DNA from: JANWXD01 sp035575135
GTDB taxonomy: Bacteria; Acidobacteriota; Terriglobia; Bryobacterales; Bryobacteraceae
Length of the DNA stretch: 64,000 bases
Assembly: GCA_035575135.1 (NCBI GenBank)
Contig: DATLYE010000024.1
Coordinates: forward strand, 1-64,000
Reading direction: 5' to 3'
This document shows positions 1 to 7,603 of this stretch, in pieces; within the stretch, counting starts at the first letter, position 1; each line of letters begins with the position of its first letter. The translations under genes and the position numbers were made by a program. The notes beneath the pieces were generated by a model. That model did not search any database and was not told the DNA's origin. It was given only the letters and a program-made list of their open reading frames with translations.

Positions 1-1117
1 GCATCGTGCCCGAAAGCAGCAGGCGCGCCCCGCCCTTGTAGTTGCCGTTCTCGTCGATCACCGCCTTGGACTCGTGCGGGCAGGTCTTCATCGAGGCCAT
101 CGAGCCGCACTCGTAGCAGTAGAACGTCCAGTCCATATTCAGCGGGCGCAACACGAGCGCGTCCGGCGGAATCTCGTTGAAGATGCGCTGTGCGTCAAAC
201 GGTCCGTAGTAATCGCCGACTCCGGCATGATCGCGGCCGACGATCAGGTGCGAGCAGCCGTAGTTCTGCCGGAAGACGGCGTGCAGCAGGGCTTCGCGCG
301 GGCCGGCATAGCGCATCTCCATGGGATAGCCGCCCTGCACGACGCGGTCCTTGCGGAAGTATTTATTCACCAGAGCATCAATGGCTCGCACCCGCACCTC
401 CGCCGGGATGTCGCCCGGCTTCAGCTTGCCGACCAACTGGTGAATGTAGACGCCGTCGCAGACCTCGATGGCGATCCAGGCCAGATAGGCGTGCGAGTTG
501 TGCATCGGATTGCGCAGTTGCAGCGCCGCCACCGTGGTCCAGCCGCGCTCTTCAAAGATGCGCCGTGCTTCGGCCGGCCGCTGGTAGATACCCCGGAACA
601 TTTCCGGGTAGTACGATTCCGAGAGCACCTTGACCGGCCCGGCCAGATTCACAGGCCCCTGCTCCATCACTTTGCGGACCCCGGGATGGGCCGTGTCGGT
701 CGTCCGGAACACCTGCTTGCATTCATGGTGCTTGTCAATCCGGTACTTCTCCATCACCTGCATGGTGCCTATGATGGTTCCGGTCTCGGTGTCCCACAAA
801 GCCACCTCTTCGCCCTGCGCGATGGAGCCGGCCAGGTCTTCGTCCGCCGAGAGCGTGATCGGGATGGGCCAGAACAGGCCGTTGCGTGAGGCGAGCGCCA
901 TGTCGTCGCAGACGCTGCGCCAGTCGTCGTAGCCCATGAAGCCTTCAAGCGGCGTGAACGCGCCGATGCCCATCATGATCAGGTCGCTCGTCTCCCGGCT
1001 CGTCATGGGCACCTTCTTCAGATGCCGGGCCTTGTTCCGTTCTTCCTCGCGCTCCTTCCCTTCGAGCAGGAGAGGCTTCAACTCCGAGGCGCCGTGCGGC
1101 GGCACAAGTTTGCTCAT
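1..1117 (-). CDS. sat: Sulfate adenylyltransferase (ATP sulfurylase), 3' end cut by window
   Basis: Makes adenosine 5'-phosphosulfate and pyrophosphate from ATP and sulfate in the cytoplasm, the entry step of sulfate activation. About 372 codons are present and the C-terminus (roughly 20 residues or more) lies outside the window. Visible signatures are QLRNPMHNSH (nucleotide-binding motif), GRDHAGVGDYYG, and the late Cys cluster CYECGSM...CPHE of the single-domain bacterial/archaeal Sat type. The ATG at 1117 gives the family N-terminus (MSKLVPPHG). It lies 47 nt downstream of a 50-aa membrane protein and a YeiH-type exporter gene and is probably the last gene of a long minus-strand run. No APS kinase or APS reductase gene is in the window. 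Confidence 0.93.
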   Translation of the reverse strand, partial: MSKLVPPHGASELKPLLLEGKEREEERNKARHLKKVPMTSRETSDLIMMGIGAFTPLEGFMGYDDWRSVCDDMALASRNGLFWPIPITLSADEDLAGSIAQGEEVALWDTETGTIIGTMQVMEKYRIDKHHECKQVFRTTDTAHPGVRKVMEQGPVNLAGPVKVLSESYYPEMFRGIYQRPAEARRIFEERGWTTVAALQLRNPMHNSHAYLAWIAIEVCDGVYIHQLVGKLKPGDIPAEVRVRAIDALVNKYFRKDRVVQGGYPMEMRYAGPREALLHAVFRQNYGCSHLIVGRDHAGVGDYYGPFDAQRIFNEIPPDALVLRPLNMDWTFYCYECGSMASMKTCPHESKAVIDENGNYKGGARLLLSGTM

Positions 1118-1164
1118 AAGCTTGGTTCCGATCGGCTGAACTTTCAATGTAGCCTGAGTGCGGT

Positions 1165-1317
1165 CTAAGAAGCTACCGTGCGGCTCAGCCAGGCCAGCAG
1201 GGCGGTGAGGGCAAGGCCCAGCCCCAGGCTCCAGCGGATCAGCGCCTTCTCGGCGGGGAGCAGCGGTTCCTTTGCTGCCCGCTCGAGTTCCTCTGCGAGG
1301 TTTGCCGGATCCTTCAT
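1165..1317 (-). CDS. 50-aa single-pass membrane protein coupled to YeiH-like exporter
   Basis: Not a family I recognise. The reading frame encodes 50 residues: a charged, helical N-terminal half (MKDPANLAEELERAAKEPLL) and one hydrophobic segment (LGLGLALTALLAWL) near the C-terminus, so a small inner-membrane protein is likely. The ATG at 1317 overlaps the TGA of the exporter gene as ATGA, a strong sign of translational coupling and of a real gene. An accessory subunit or stabiliser of the exporter is an inference from that overlap only. Confidence 0.6.
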   Translation of the reverse strand: MKDPANLAEELERAAKEPLLPAEKALIRWSLGLGLALTALLAWLSRTVAS

Positions 1318-2753
1318 GATGTCATCAGCGGCGGCCGTACCCCTGCAAAGAAGATCCAGGCGATGGCCAGCGCAACCCAGATGATGAAGCCGAACAAACA
1401 AACCACATAGACCAGAGCGAGCCGTCCGATCCCTTCCGCCCGCAACTTCCGGAAGTTGGAGACCATCCCGATCGTGAAAAATGTCAGCACGAAAAAGATG
1501 CCGCGAAACACGCCGGCCTCGGCCATCGCGGCCTTCACCCGGGGGACGAGCGGCGGCAGGGCGGAGACCAGGCCGAGGACCAGCAAGAAGGTGGCGGCGT
1601 ATCCCAGGACGAACTTGGGAAACCGCTCCCAGACGGCTCGCGCAGACACGGTGTGGCCGGGCCGTGCCTCGATGCGCGTGGTCCAGATCCAGGCCAGCAA
1701 AAAGGCCCACACGCCGATGAAGGCGTCAATGAAGACCTTGACGGTGGCGCAGGCCGCCGTGATCCAGTCCGGCTGGTAGCGGACGCCTGCGACGGCCGCA
1801 GCTTTGGCGCGAATCAGCGCATCTGCGATCGCTCCGCTGGCCACGGCCGCGCCGTCGGTCTTCACCGCCAGTCCCATCCAGGCGCCGGCCACCATCGGCT
1901 CCTGGTAGAGAAACGTCTGGGCCAGAAAGGGCAGCACGAGCAGCTCGACGACGGCGAAGACGACCACAAGCGAGGAGACCATGACCGGGACCACCGGCCG
2001 GGCCCGGATGGCCGCCCCGGTGGCGATGGCGGCAGAGACGCCGCAAATCGAGATTCCGGAGGCCAGGGGCGCGGCCCACTCCCGGCTGAAGCCGAACCAC
2101 TGCCGGGCCACATAGTAGACCACGGACCAGAAGATCAAGTACGCGACCAGAATCGCGCAGATGCCCTGAAACAGTAAGGACGCCGCCAGCCGGGCCTGCT
2201 CGGCGGCCGTGACGCCGAGCGCGCCGCCGAGCAGCACGACTGCGGTCTTGACATACAGCTCCGGCCGCACGGCTTCCCGGAGCTGCTCCGTCCACGAGGG
2301 TTTCAGATTGCCCACGAGGAGCCCTGCGGCGAGCGCGAGGATAAAGCCCGCCTCGGGCGTCAAGTTCAGCGACCAGGGGATTCCCAGGGCCGCCGTCCGG
2401 TCCGGCGTCGCCGCAATGTAGGCCCAGTGCCCCGCGATCCAGCACAGGTAAGCCACCCAGAAGACCACCGTAAAGGCCGCTGCAAAGCGGCGCACCCCTG
2501 CACCGAGCAGCGCGGCGCCTGCACTGAGCACCACGAGCAGAAATGCGTAGGTCGCCAGCAAACTGGCCCAGCCCGGCCATGATGCGTACCGCGCGGAAAC
2601 CGGCGCCAGGGACGCCGAAAAGTCCTTCCAGAGCCGGGCGGTGACCACCCAGCCGAGCAGGTCGGCTCCGGCCGCGGAGGCCAGCGCCAGCCCGAACAGC
2701 ACAAGGGCCAGCGCGACCGCCAGCCAGTCTTCGGTCCAGCCTTCCCGCCTCAT
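1314..2753 (-). CDS. YeiH/UPF0324-family putative sulfate exporter
   Basis: A polytopic membrane protein of 479 residues with 10 or more hydrophobic segments. Motifs such as the early ALAAGLLVGN and the SGISICGVSAAIATGAAI stretch (about residue 240) are typical of the YeiH family (Cons_hypoth698), annotated as putative sulfate exporters; the transported substrate is not well established. The ATG at 2753 overlaps the stop of the DUF72 gene as ATGA, with AGGAG 12 nt upstream. A GTG at 2777 would add eight residues. Proximity to ATP sulfurylase fits a role in sulfur oxyanion handling. It is longer than the E. coli protein, with extra N-terminal membrane segments. Confidence 0.85.
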   Translation of the reverse strand: MRREGWTEDWLAVALALVLFGLALASAAGADLLGWVVTARLWKDFSASLAPVSARYASWPGWASLLATYAFLLVVLSAGAALLGAGVRRFAAAFTVVFWVAYLCWIAGHWAYIAATPDRTAALGIPWSLNLTPEAGFILALAAGLLVGNLKPSWTEQLREAVRPELYVKTAVVLLGGALGVTAAEQARLAASLLFQGICAILVAYLIFWSVVYYVARQWFGFSREWAAPLASGISICGVSAAIATGAAIRARPVVPVMVSSLVVVFAVVELLVLPFLAQTFLYQEPMVAGAWMGLAVKTDGAAVASGAIADALIRAKAAAVAGVRYQPDWITAACATVKVFIDAFIGVWAFLLAWIWTTRIEARPGHTVSARAVWERFPKFVLGYAATFLLVLGLVSALPPLVPRVKAAMAEAGVFRGIFFVLTFFTIGMVSNFRKLRAEGIGRLALVYVVCLFGFIIWVALAIAWIFFAGVRPPLMTS

Positions 2754-3478
2754 CGCCGGCCGCCGCTCCTGTACCACCGCTGCAACAACTCCTCGGCGTA
2801 GAGCGCTCCCTGCGGCGTCTCTTCATGCTTGAAGTACAGGAACACATCCTTGCCTGCACTCAGCAGGTCCTGACACCGGGACCAGATACGGTCCAGTTCC
2901 GCCGGGGAGTACGACGGCATCCGTAGGCGGTAGTAAACAAAATCTGCCGTGATCACTTCTGGTATCTGGAGCCGCTCCGCCTCGGCCAGGCAGAGCGAAA
3001 CGTTATGCCGGCGCAGCAAGTCGTAGACTTCGTCAGCGAGCCACGACGTGTGCCGGAATTCGAAAGCATAGCGCAAATCATTCGGAAGCTGCGCCAGGAA
3101 TTCGCCGAGCAGCGCCACGTCCGCGCTCAGGTTCGGAGGCAGCTGGAACAGCACAGGCCCTAACCGCCCCGCGGACCGCAGCGGATCTATGGCGCGCAAG
3201 AAAATCTCCGTGGTGCTGCCTGCGTCCCTGAGCCGCGCCAGGTGCGTAATGCGCTGATGGGCCTTCACGGCGAAGCGGAAATCTGCGGGCGTCATCTCGA
3301 CCCACTTCTCCAGAGTGGATCCGGACGGCATGCGCCGGAAGGTGTAATTGATCTCGACGCTGTTCAACCGTGCGGCGTAGTGATCGAGAAACCGGCTTGC
3401 CGGCAGCCGGTCAGGATAGAAGTCCGGCTTCCACTGCGCATAGGCGAAACCGGAAGTGCCGGCGTACAGAGTGGCCAT
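2750..3478 (-). CDS. DUF72 (YecE-like) family protein
   Basis: A 242-residue cytosolic protein beginning MATLYAGTSGFAY and containing the DUF72 hallmarks: the N-terminal GTSGF(A/S)Y..W..FYP, FAVKA(H/S)...T at about residue 75, GP(V/I)LFQLPP at about 115, FEFRH.SW at about 150, and the late YFKHE. These are TIM-barrel-like proteins of unknown function; no reaction can be assigned. The gene starts 11 nt after the ABC permease stop and overlaps the YeiH-like start, so it sits in the middle of the minus-strand operon. Confidence 0.88.
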   Translation of the reverse strand: MATLYAGTSGFAYAQWKPDFYPDRLPASRFLDHYAARLNSVEINYTFRRMPSGSTLEKWVEMTPADFRFAVKAHQRITHLARLRDAGSTTEIFLRAIDPLRSAGRLGPVLFQLPPNLSADVALLGEFLAQLPNDLRYAFEFRHTSWLADEVYDLLRRHNVSLCLAEAERLQIPEVITADFVYYRLRMPSYSPAELDRIWSRCQDLLSAGKDVFLYFKHEETPQGALYAEELLQRWYRSGGRR

Positions 3479-3489
3479 CCGGAGCGCCT

Positions 3490-4320
3490 CTATAGCACGT
3501 CGGCAAAGCCCCGCTTGAGCCTGCGGAAGAACAGGCCGCCGAGGAAGAACGCCGCGACGGCGTAGATCGCGACGATGGCAAGCTGCTGCGGCTCCGGCAA
3601 ACGGTAAGACAGCAGCGCTTCGCGGTAGCCGCGCACGACGTAGGCCATCGGGTTGGCCGCGATCAGGAACCGGAGCTGGGCCGGATACTGCTCTTCGGGA
3701 ATGAAGATGGGCGTCGTCCAGAACCACAGCGTCAGCACGACCACCAGCACCTGCGCCGTGTCGCGCACGTAGACCTGCAGGGCCGCCACCACCCAGCCGA
3801 TGCCCACCGCCAGCAGGCCCACCAGCGCCATGTAAACCGGGAGCATGAGAATCATCGGCCCGAAGTGATTGAGCCAGATGGCGATGGCGGCAACCGCCAG
3901 CGCGACGCCGATGAGGTGGTGAATCAGCGAGGACAGAAAAACCGACAGCGGCACGATCTCGGACGGAAAGACGGTCTTCGTGATGAGCGTCGCGTTTTCG
4001 AGCAGCGATGTCGCCGAGCGCTGCACCGTGTCCTGGAGCAGCAGCCAGGGGAGAAAGCCGCAGAACAGGAAGATCGTGTAGTTCTGGGTCACTTCGCGGG
4101 CGCCGAGGCGGACCTTGAGGCACCAGTCGAACACGAAGGTCCAGCTCAACAACAGCACCAGCGGGTGGATCACGCCCCAGACCCAGCCCGCGGCGGAGCC
4201 CACGAAGCGCTTCTCAAAATCCCGCCGGACCAGTTGCGCCAGCAGGGTCCGCCGCTCCACCAGGTTCTGGAGGAAGTACCGCCCGGGAAAGCGCAACGGC
4301 TGGGCCGCCAAGGTTCCCAT
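3490..4320 (-). CDS. ABC-2 type transporter permease (polysaccharide-export type), no adjacent ATPase
   Basis: 276 residues with six predicted membrane helices. The N-terminal amphipathic RRDFEKRFVGSAAGWVWGVIHP and the later ANPMAYVVRGYREALL are typical of Wzm/KpsM/TagG-class permeases that export polysaccharides. A family member normally sits beside a nucleotide-binding subunit, but none is encoded here: upstream (26 nt) is a radical SAM gene and downstream (11 nt) DUF72. Either the ATPase is encoded elsewhere, or the permease has been recruited to move a different product, possibly one made by the radical SAM genes. The ATG at 4320 gives the usual N-terminus; longer frames upstream overlap the radical SAM gene. 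Confidence 0.85.
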   Translation of the reverse strand: MGTLAAQPLRFPGRYFLQNLVERRTLLAQLVRRDFEKRFVGSAAGWVWGVIHPLVLLLSWTFVFDWCLKVRLGAREVTQNYTIFLFCGFLPWLLLQDTVQRSATSLLENATLITKTVFPSEIVPLSVFLSSLIHHLIGVALAVAAIAIWLNHFGPMILMLPVYMALVGLLAVGIGWVVAALQVYVRDTAQVLVVVLTLWFWTTPIFIPEEQYPAQLRFLIAANPMAYVVRGYREALLSYRLPEPQQLAIVAIYAVAAFFLGGLFFRRLKRGFADVL

Positions 4321-4346
4321 CGCCGCCAGTATCGCACCGCCGGCAG

Positions 4347-5744
4347 TCACTGCGCGGGCATGCGGAGGGCTCCCACCGGAATGAGCCGTGAGGTGCGGCC
4401 TTCCCCTGAGGCGGGAAAGGGGCCGCCGCAGTCGCGGTCCGGGGCGGCGTAGCGGCCGTGACGGACCAGTGCGGTATAGATGCAGCGGCCGTCGTCGTGG
4501 CAGGAGCGGAAGCGGCCGCACTGGCCGCATGCCGTGTCATGATACTGCTCGGGGAGCGGAAACAGGACCTCGCGGAATTCCGGATCGTGCCAGGCCCGCG
4601 CCACGGAGACCTGCTTGAGATCCAGGCCTTGCAGCCGTGCGTCCGCCGTCAGCTTGTAGCACCGGTGGACCACGCCGTCGGGAAGAAAGAACATCTTGGT
4701 CATGCCCACGTCGCAGTGGTAGTCGGCCCTGCTTCCGGAACCCAGAAACTCGAACCGTTCGATGCGGCAACCGGGGTACTTACCCTTAAAATGCTCCACG
4801 ATTTCATCCACGGGCGTCTCCGGAGGAAGCTCCATGTCATGGTTGCCCAATCCGGCGATGGGCAGGCGGACCGGCTCGAAGGGAACCACCTGCATGGCGA
4901 GCGCTCCGGAGCGCGCGGCAAAAGCGGCCACTGCTTCGAGCGAGTGCAAGTTCCGCGCCGTGAGCACGCTCTGGATCGAGAACGCGACGCCCGCACTCCG
5001 CAGGCGCGCGGCGCTGGTGCGCACCTGCTCGGGATAACCCGCGCTTCCCACGAGCAGGCGGTTCTCTTCCGGATCCATCGAATCCACGGAAAGCGAAATG
5101 TGCCGGACGCCGGCACCGGCCAGCCGCCGGGCGAGCGCCTCCGTCATCGGGTGCTTCGTGGTCACCAGCGGTGTCAGACCGGACTGCTGTGCGTCTCCGA
5201 GCACTTCCGGCAGGTCTCCACGCAAAAAGGGTTCGGAGCCCCCGGCCAGCAGATACTGCGCGCCCAGGCACGCCGCCTCCGCGAAAATCGCGCGCAGCCG
5301 TTCGCGCGGCAGGGTGGCGTCCGGAGCGGCCGTGCCGTGCAGCGGCTCGGCATAGCAGTAGGCGCACCGGCGCGGACAATAGCGCGTGACGCTCCAGTGC
5401 AGCACGCGCGGTCCCGGCAACGGCCGGATTCCCTCTGCCGGGTCGGGCGGCAACAACGCGGACGGGAGCACGGCAGGTGCCGGTCCGGTTGCGGCGCCGC
5501 CGTCCGTCAACACGGGTCCGAGTCTGCTCCGCAGCGAGCGCAACAGCGCAACTCCCTGCTCTCCGATCCCCTCTTGCAGCACCTGCTCCAGCCGGCTCCA
5601 TGGGCGGCGGCCGTTCATCAGGACCAGCGCCGCCGCTTCGGCGGGCCACAGCGCGGCCACTGGCTGGCCGTCGGCAACCCGTTCGATGTAGGCGCGCCGG
5701 TTTCGGACGGCAAGCCGGAACGTCTTGGCCAGCGCCGGTTTCAT
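4347..5744 (-). CDS. Radical SAM/SPASM protein with PqqD-like N-terminus (candidate peptide maturase A)
   Basis: 465 residues. Residues 1-80 resemble a PqqD/RRE-type winged-helix peptide-binding domain (AYIERV...VAALWPAEAAALVLMNG...LLRSL). The radical SAM core follows, with the cluster motif CPRRCAYC at about 123-130 and the GGSEP motif. A C-terminal SPASM region carries ordered cysteines (CDVG, HRCYK, ACGQCGRFRSC, GRC) for auxiliary Fe-S clusters. This architecture is typical of RiPP maturases and some tungsten/heme-cofactor enzymes; the substrate is not known. The start was set at 5744, one nucleotide after the stop of the second radical SAM gene; an ATG at 5774 would overlap it by 29 nt. 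The two enzymes are clearly different proteins, not a duplication. Confidence 0.85.
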   Translation of the reverse strand: MKPALAKTFRLAVRNRRAYIERVADGQPVAALWPAEAAALVLMNGRRPWSRLEQVLQEGIGEQGVALLRSLRSRLGPVLTDGGAATGPAPAVLPSALLPPDPAEGIRPLPGPRVLHWSVTRYCPRRCAYCYAEPLHGTAAPDATLPRERLRAIFAEAACLGAQYLLAGGSEPFLRGDLPEVLGDAQQSGLTPLVTTKHPMTEALARRLAGAGVRHISLSVDSMDPEENRLLVGSAGYPEQVRTSAARLRSAGVAFSIQSVLTARNLHSLEAVAAFAARSGALAMQVVPFEPVRLPIAGLGNHDMELPPETPVDEIVEHFKGKYPGCRIERFEFLGSGSRADYHCDVGMTKMFFLPDGVVHRCYKLTADARLQGLDLKQVSVARAWHDPEFREVLFPLPEQYHDTACGQCGRFRSCHDDGRCIYTALVRHGRYAAPDRDCGGPFPASGEGRTSRLIPVGALRMPAQ

Positions 5745-5745
5745 C

Positions 5746-7098
5746 TCAGCGCGTGCAGAAGCGGTCTGGGGCATACAGGGTTCCCGAAGCCATCAGCGAG
5801 GACACATAACATCGGCCGCGCGAATGACACCCTTCGAAGGCGTCGCAGTTTTCGCAGGGCTGATCGTGATACGCCTGCCGGGCCGGACGCGTCAGGCGGG
5901 CCAGAGCTGCTCCGTTCCAGATCTCCAGCAGCGTGGAGGTCAAAAGCGACCCGGCAATCAGCTCCCTCCTTCCGGGCAAGTACCTGCAGCGAGTGACGGA
6001 TCCGTCCGGGAGAACGTCGAGGGCCCGCACGCCGACCTCGCACACCGAATACTGGCCGCAGCGAACGCCGTCGGCTCCGTCCGTGGCCGAAGCCAGATCC
6101 ACGACGACGGCCAGGCGGTGGCCCCAGCGGTTGCGCAGCCGTTCGGCGAGCTCCGGGATCGCCGTGCCGGTGGTCAGTCTGGAAGCCACCGGCCGGGCAG
6201 GGAAGGGCACACTGAAACGGCTGAGCTTCAGCTGCGGCACGCCCAGCTCCACCAGACGCGCCGCAAGCCCTTCCAGTCCGTCTGCGTTCCAAGCGGTTAC
6301 GACCGCGTTTACTTCAGGCGCCAGCCCGGCCTCCAGGAGTGCGCGCAGGGCCTCCTCGGCCTCTGCGAGATACCCGGGCGCGCCTGCAAGGCGGGCGGCG
6401 TGCGCCGGCCGCGCATCGTCGAGAGAGTACGTGATGCGACTCAGGCCTGCGGCGGCCAGCCGGCGGGCCATTCCGCGTCCGATGGCAAACTTGGTCACCA
6501 GATGGGTTCGGACTCTCACGCGCGCGGCTTCGGCAATGACCTCGCTCAAGTCCGCCCGCAGTAAAGGCTCCCCGCCGGTCAGATAAAGGTCCGCCGCGCC
6601 GACTTCCGCCATCTCGCGGACCATGCGGCAAGCCGCCTCCAGCGGGAACGTGGCGTCCGGAGGCGTTCCGGCGCCGGCGCCGTGCGCAAACACCTCGTAG
6701 AAGCAGTAAGGACAGTGCCGGTTGCAGCCGAGTGTCACCATCCACGTCACGGCCGCCGGGGCCGCTTCGCGCTTGATGTTGGACTGAGGCAGGATCGGGA
6801 AAAGAGGCCGCGTACGGGCGAGCTGGCCAATCCAGCCGACATCGAGCGGCCTCGGCGCGCCGCCGCCCAGGTACGTCCAGTAGCGATCCACCACCCGTGC
6901 CACCCACCGGCTTCCTTCAGGGAGACACGCCGCGCAAACGCGCTCGGCTTCTTGCTGCGATCCGGTGGCGGCCAGACAGGCCAGAGCCACAGCTTCGCCC
7001 ACTCCGAGCACGTGGACGACGGGCACGCCCTCGCGGGCGAGACTCGGCCCCGCCAGCCCGATAAAGAGGCGGACGCCCGCTTGCAGGTAGAGCGGCAT
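5746..7098 (-). CDS. Radical SAM/SPASM protein (candidate peptide maturase B)
   Basis: 450 residues. The first 80 or so residues again look like a degenerate PqqD/RRE-like fold (VVHVLGVGEAVALACLAATGSQQEAE). The radical SAM cluster motif is CNRHCPYC at about 125-132, followed by GGEPLLR. The SPASM region has CGQYSVC, TRCRYLPGRR, PCENCDAFEGCHSRGRC and a terminal CTR. The gene starts 16 nt after the stop of the 61-aa small protein and is followed by the other radical SAM gene with a 1-nt gap. A TTG at 7101 is an alternative start. Role inferred: S-adenosylmethionine-dependent modification of a peptide, most simply the neighbouring one. Confidence 0.85.
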   Translation of the reverse strand: MPLYLQAGVRLFIGLAGPSLAREGVPVVHVLGVGEAVALACLAATGSQQEAERVCAACLPEGSRWVARVVDRYWTYLGGGAPRPLDVGWIGQLARTRPLFPILPQSNIKREAAPAAVTWMVTLGCNRHCPYCFYEVFAHGAGAGTPPDATFPLEAACRMVREMAEVGAADLYLTGGEPLLRADLSEVIAEAARVRVRTHLVTKFAIGRGMARRLAAAGLSRITYSLDDARPAHAARLAGAPGYLAEAEEALRALLEAGLAPEVNAVVTAWNADGLEGLAARLVELGVPQLKLSRFSVPFPARPVASRLTTGTAIPELAERLRNRWGHRLAVVVDLASATDGADGVRCGQYSVCEVGVRALDVLPDGSVTRCRYLPGRRELIAGSLLTSTLLEIWNGAALARLTRPARQAYHDQPCENCDAFEGCHSRGRCYVSSLMASGTLYAPDRFCTR

Positions 7099-7114
7099 CA
7101 ACTGCCGGCCGCGC

Positions 7115-7300
7115 TCACTTGGGCGGCTGCTTGGTCTTCGGAGGCGGGTTGGAGACCAGATCCACTTTCACGATGGCCACCGTGCCCACCCGGCAGCAGA
7201 TGGCGGACGATTCGATATGCCCCAGCACCTCATGCGGGGTCTCCCGCAGCAGCTTCCGCAGTTCCGCCACCGCCCGTTTTCCGATTCTGGCTGTCGCCAT
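7115..7300 (-). CDS. 61-aa small protein, candidate RiPP precursor for twin radical SAM enzymes
   Basis: A 61-residue protein starting at ATG 7300 behind a strong Shine-Dalgarno (AAGGAGGG, about 5 nt spacing). The N-terminal half is a basic amphipathic helix (KRAVAELRKLL) that looks like a leader. The C-terminal half contains vicinal cysteines (SAICCRVGTVAIVKVDL) and an unusual tail rich in Pro and Lys (SNPPPKTKQPPK). It is the first gene of the run and is followed after 16 nt by two SPASM-type radical SAM genes with RRE-like domains, the classic arrangement for a precursor peptide. I do not recognise a known RiPP class. A small structural or regulatory protein remains possible. Confidence 0.65.
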   Translation of the reverse strand: MATARIGKRAVAELRKLLRETPHEVLGHIESSAICCRVGTVAIVKVDLVSNPPPKTKQPPK

Positions 7301-7310
7301 GGAGCCCTCC

Positions 7311-7325
7311 TTGCCGATCCGGCAA
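7311..7325. promoter_or_regulatory. Small inverted repeat between divergent small genes
   Basis: TTGCCG-ATC-CGGCAA, a 6-bp stem with a 3-nt loop, just upstream of the Shine-Dalgarno of the 61-aa protein and within the 94-nt gap that separates it from the divergent 66-aa protein. It could be an operator or a leader hairpin; by itself it is short enough to occur by chance. Confidence 0.25.
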
Positions 7326-7394
7326 ATTCGACCCACAATAGCACAAACTCGCGGGCGGGGAAACTTGGTAGATTGTCTAGCGGGAGGCAACAGG

Positions 7395-7595
7395 ATGAGC
7401 ACGGCGGTCAAGCCGCAACCGGTGCTGAGCGACGCCGAGTGGGCGCTGGTCGTCGAGCTGCTGGAGCGGGAGCGGGGCGAACTGCCCGCCGAGATTCACC
7501 ACACGCGCACCAGCGCGCTTCGCGAAGAGCTGCGGCGGCGTCTGGAGATGGTCGAGGCCCTGCTGGCGCGCCTGCGCGGCCAGGCGGCTGCTTAA
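7395..7595 (+). CDS. Small helical hypothetical protein (66 aa)
   Basis: No family recognised. The ATG at 7395 has GGAGG about 8 nt upstream. The protein is mostly predicted helix: SDAEWALVVELLERERGELPAEIHHTRTS, then a Leu/Arg/Glu-rich segment to the end, the look of a small dimeric coiled-coil cytosolic protein. It is divergent from the candidate RiPP operon and convergent with mdh (8 nt between stops). A role in regulating or binding the neighbouring peptide system is possible but unsupported. Confidence 0.6.
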   Translation: MSTAVKPQPVLSDAEWALVVELLERERGELPAEIHHTRTSALREELRRRLEMVEALLARLRGQAAA

Positions 7596-7603
7596 GCCGG
7601 CTC

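Noticed and set aside
4347..7098. The two radical SAM genes as a tandem duplication
   Set aside because: Apart from the cluster and SPASM motifs the proteins differ throughout, including the N-terminal domains, so they are distinct enzymes.
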